From assembly GCA_021823875.1 (NCBI GenBank), contig JAKAMD010000038.1, forward strand, positions 1-15,321: a DNA stretch of 15,321 nucleotides. The letters run 5' to 3'. Positions within the stretch are counted from its first letter, which is position 1. Each line of letters opens with the position of its first letter. The notes under the pieces were generated by a model. It searched no databases. It saw nothing but the letters and a program-made list of their open reading frames with translations, and had not been told where the DNA came from. The position numbers were made by a program, and so were the translations under genes. Origin of the DNA: Pseudomonadota bacterium (GTDB lineage Bacteria; Pseudomonadota; Alphaproteobacteria; Rhizobiales; Xanthobacteraceae). Positions 13,492 through 15,321 of this stretch are shown piece after piece.

Positions 13492-14281
13492 GCTTGCGCT
13501 TCCCGAGATAGACTTCGCGCACGCCGGGATCGGCGGCGATGTCAGCGGGCGAACCCTCGGTGTAGATGGCGCCGCCGACCAATACGATGATGTGGGTGGC
13601 GAAGCGGAACACCACGTGCATGTCGTGTTCGATGAACAGCAGCGTCAGCTCGTTCGACAGGTTCGCCACCGCTTCGAAGATTTCGCCGCTTTCCTCTTGC
13701 GGCACGCCGGCGGCCGGCTCGTCGAGCAGCAGCACTTTCGGCTTGGTGGCGAGTGCCAGCGCGATCTCCAAGAGGCGCTGGCGTCCATAAGGCAGTTCGC
13801 GCGTCGGCTGATAGCAGGCATCGCCGAGCTTCAGCTTCACCAATATCTCATGCGCCTCGTCCACCGCCTCGCGGTAGGTGGCGATGTTGCGCCAGAAGGC
13901 GCGCGCGACGCCGCGCCGTTCCGCCACCGCCAGCGTCACCGCCTCCAGCGCATTGAGGCCGGGAAACAGGGTGTTGATCTGGAAGGTGCGCGCCAATCCG
14001 CGCCGCACCCGCTCCTGCGGTTCGAGCGCAGTGATGTCCTCGCCGCCAAGCACGATCTGGCCGGCATCGGCCTTCAGCATGCCGGTCATCAGGTTGATCA
14101 ACGTGGTCTTGCCGGCGCCGTTGGGGCCGATCAGCGCATAACGCCCGCCTACCGGCAGATTCAGTTGGATATCGCGCGCGACGGCCAGCGAGCCGAAGCT
14201 CTTCGACAAGCCGCGGGTAGCCAAAGCGGGCTCGCGGTTAGTGCCCGCGTCTTTCGTTACATTGTTTGCGGAGGCGCTCAC
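13484..14281 (-). CDS. livG: Branched-chain amino acid/amide-type ABC transporter ATPase, LivG
   Basis: The 265-residue ATPase shows Walker A GPNGAGKTT (52-60), LARTFQINTLFPGLNALEAV (96-115, typical LivG Q-loop region), a variant signature LPYGRQRLLEIALALA (163-178) and Walker B VLLLDEPAAG (183-192), with His219 as switch. The start is the GTG at 14281, which overlaps the livM stop as GTGA and has GGGGGA four bases upstream; an ATG at 14308 would run deeper into livM. The frame stays open much further upstream, but that part is the shadow of livM. It overlaps livF by eight bases. Confidence 0.93.
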   Translation of the reverse strand: MSASANNVTKDAGTNREPALATRGLSKSFGSLAVARDIQLNLPVGGRYALIGPNGAGKTTLINLMTGMLKADAGQIVLGGEDITALEPQERVRRGLARTFQINTLFPGLNALEAVTLAVAERRGVARAFWRNIATYREAVDEAHEILVKLKLGDACYQPTRELPYGRQRLLEIALALATKPKVLLLDEPAAGVPQEESGEIFEAVANLSNELTLLFIEHDMHVVFRFATHIIVLVGGAIYTEGSPADIAADPGVREVYLGKRKHG

Positions 14282-15282
14282 GTATTCCCCCACCGGTTCC
14301 GGCACCATTGCGCCGCCGCCGAGAGACCGCCCAGCAGCCCATTGGGTAGGAACATCACCACGATGATCAGCAAGAGCCCGATCCAGAAATACCAGTATTG
14401 CGGCGCGATGCCGGAGAATTGGTCGCGCGCGATCATGAACACTGCCGCGCCGACGATGCCGCCATAAAGCCGGCCGGTGCCGCCGAGCACGACCATGATC
14501 AGAATTTCCGCCGAGCGCTCGAAACCGAGCGCGTCGAGCGCCACCGTCTGCGTCGTCTGCGCGAGCAGCGCGCCGGCGACGCCGGCCATCGCCGCGGAGA
14601 TGGTGTAGACGGTGCGGATATGCGCGCGGGTCGGCGCGCCTACGGCCGGCATGCGCACGGCGTTTTCGCGAATGCCGCGCAGTGCCAGCCCGAATGGCGA
14701 ATTGATCAGCCGGCGCGCGCACAGGAACAGCACGAACAGCACGGCCAGCGAATAGGCATAAGCCGTGTAGCCCCACAGATCGAAGCTGAAGGCGCCGAAC
14801 AGTGGCCAGATATTGATACCTTGCAGGCCGTCGCTGCCGCCGGTCAGCCAGCTCGCGCTGTTAGCCGCCTGCTCGAGCAACAGGCCGAGGCCGAGCGTTA
14901 TCATGATCAGCGTCAGATGGCGGAAGCGCGCGATCACAAAGCTTGAGGCATAGCCGATGAGCGCCGCCGCCGCCGCCCCGACGATCAGGCCGGTGAACGG
15001 TTCGCCCCAGACCATCTTGGAGAAAATGCCGGCGGCGTAAGCCGCCGTGCCGAAGAAGGCGGCGTGGCCGAGCGAGACGATGCCCGCATAACCGAGGATG
15101 AGATCGAGCGAGAGCGCGAACAGCGCGGTGATGGCGATCTGGCTGGCGAGCTGCAGATAATCGGGCAGGAAATAGAACGGCAGCAGGGTGGCGAGCCAGA
15201 ACAGCGTTTCGGCCCAATGCCAGCGCGTCTGGCTCTTGAGATATTCAATCGGCCCGGCGGCCGTGTCGGTGAAGACGGCCAT
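14278..15282 (-). CDS. livM: Branched-chain amino acid/amide-type ABC transporter permease, LivM
   Basis: This 334-residue inner-membrane permease of the LivM family has about eight to ten hydrophobic segments. Family marks are LDLILGYAGIVSLGHAAFFG near the N-terminus, SPFGLALRGIRENAVRMPAVG in the middle (the ATPase-contact region) and MVVLGGTGRLYGGIVGAAVF before the last helices. The ATG at 15282 is chosen because GGGAGG lies eight bases upstream; an in-frame GTG at 15318 falls in the end of livH. The stop overlaps the GTG of livG. With the livH tail two bases upstream, this is a standard livHMGF order. Confidence 0.94.
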   Translation of the reverse strand: MAVFTDTAAGPIEYLKSQTRWHWAETLFWLATLLPFYFLPDYLQLASQIAITALFALSLDLILGYAGIVSLGHAAFFGTAAYAAGIFSKMVWGEPFTGLIVGAAAAALIGYASSFVIARFRHLTLIMITLGLGLLLEQAANSASWLTGGSDGLQGINIWPLFGAFSFDLWGYTAYAYSLAVLFVLFLCARRLINSPFGLALRGIRENAVRMPAVGAPTRAHIRTVYTISAAMAGVAGALLAQTTQTVALDALGFERSAEILIMVVLGGTGRLYGGIVGAAVFMIARDQFSGIAPQYWYFWIGLLLIIVVMFLPNGLLGGLSAAAQWCRNRWGNT

Positions 15283-15284
15283 GG

Positions 15285-15320
15285 TCAGCGCCTCCCGAAC
15301 AGCCCGCTCGGCCGCCACAT
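15285..15320 (-). CDS. livH: C-terminal end of LivH permease (rest lies outside the window)
   Basis: A short frame ending in TGA at 15285-15287 reads MWRPSGLFGRR. RPxGLFGR is the usual C-terminus of LivH permeases, and a livH gene is expected directly before livM. Only these 11 residues are visible, and the livM ribosome binding site lies within them. Confidence 0.7.
   Translation of the reverse strand: MWRPSGLFGRR
15291..15296 (-). promoter_or_regulatory. Ribosome binding site of livM
   Basis: GGGAGG on the - strand, eight bases before the ATG at 15282 and inside the end of livH, supports coupling of the two permeases and fixes the livM start. Confidence 0.75.
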
Positions 15321-15321
15321 C

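Noticed and set aside
11479..13590. A 703-codon open frame on the + strand across GntR, PuuE-like copy 2 and livF
   Set aside because: Same reason: it spans three well-supported opposite-strand genes and a repeat, and has no recognisable family motif.
14308..14776. Upstream extension of the livG frame
   Set aside because: This part is the out-of-frame shadow of livM; the GTG at 14281 with GTGA overlap and a good ribosome binding site explains the start.

Overview
The window looks like high-GC alphaproteobacterial chromosome, most probably from the order Hyphomicrobiales (a Bradyrhizobium, Rhodopseudomonas or Xanthobacteraceae relative). The grounds are strong G/C at third codon positions, a ccoGHIS (fixGHIS) set for cbb3 oxidase, and several dispersed palindromic repeats of kinds I recognise from that group. 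This placement is inference, because no rRNA or other marker lies in the window. Coding density is very high and no gene-free stretch exceeds about 140 bases.

Bases 1-3972 (+ strand) hold the assembly operon of the cbb3-type cytochrome c oxidase: the 3' part of ccoG (cupric reductase-type Fe-S membrane protein), then ccoH, ccoI (copper-exporting P-type ATPase) and the small ccoS. ccoG/ccoH and ccoI/ccoS overlap at their stop/start codons. The oxidase structural genes ccoNOPQ would be expected upstream, outside the window.

Bases 3990-5752 hold three small housekeeping-like genes. They are a cupin with a very basic N-terminal tail (- strand), a DUF188/YaiI protein (+ strand, divergent from the cupin with only 35 bases between them), and pyrE (- strand).

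Bases 5879-15321 are all on the - strand and look like an accessory uptake and catabolism locus. Read in the direction of transcription they are: the last codons of livH, then livM, livG and livF (branched-chain amino acid/amide type ABC transporter, translationally coupled); a PuuE-like member of the polysaccharide deacetylase superfamily (copy 2); a GntR/FCD regulator; a homocitrate/isopropylmalate synthase-like DRE-TIM enzyme; a NitT/TauT-type ABC transporter (ATPase, permease, periplasmic binding protein); and a second PuuE-like protein (copy 1). The two PuuE-like paralogs bracket the regulator, synthase and transporter. The most economical reading is a GntR-controlled pathway that imports a small nitrogenous (perhaps cyclic amide) or organic-acid compound, hydrolyses it, and passes a keto acid or acyl unit to the synthase. 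The substrate cannot be told from sequence.

Several palindromic repeats sit in the gaps between genes (ccoH-ccoI, copy 1-pyrE, livF-copy 2). One repeat has been read through to form the C-terminal tail of ccoI. Differences between arms are partly compensatory, so the hairpins are kept although the sequence has changed.
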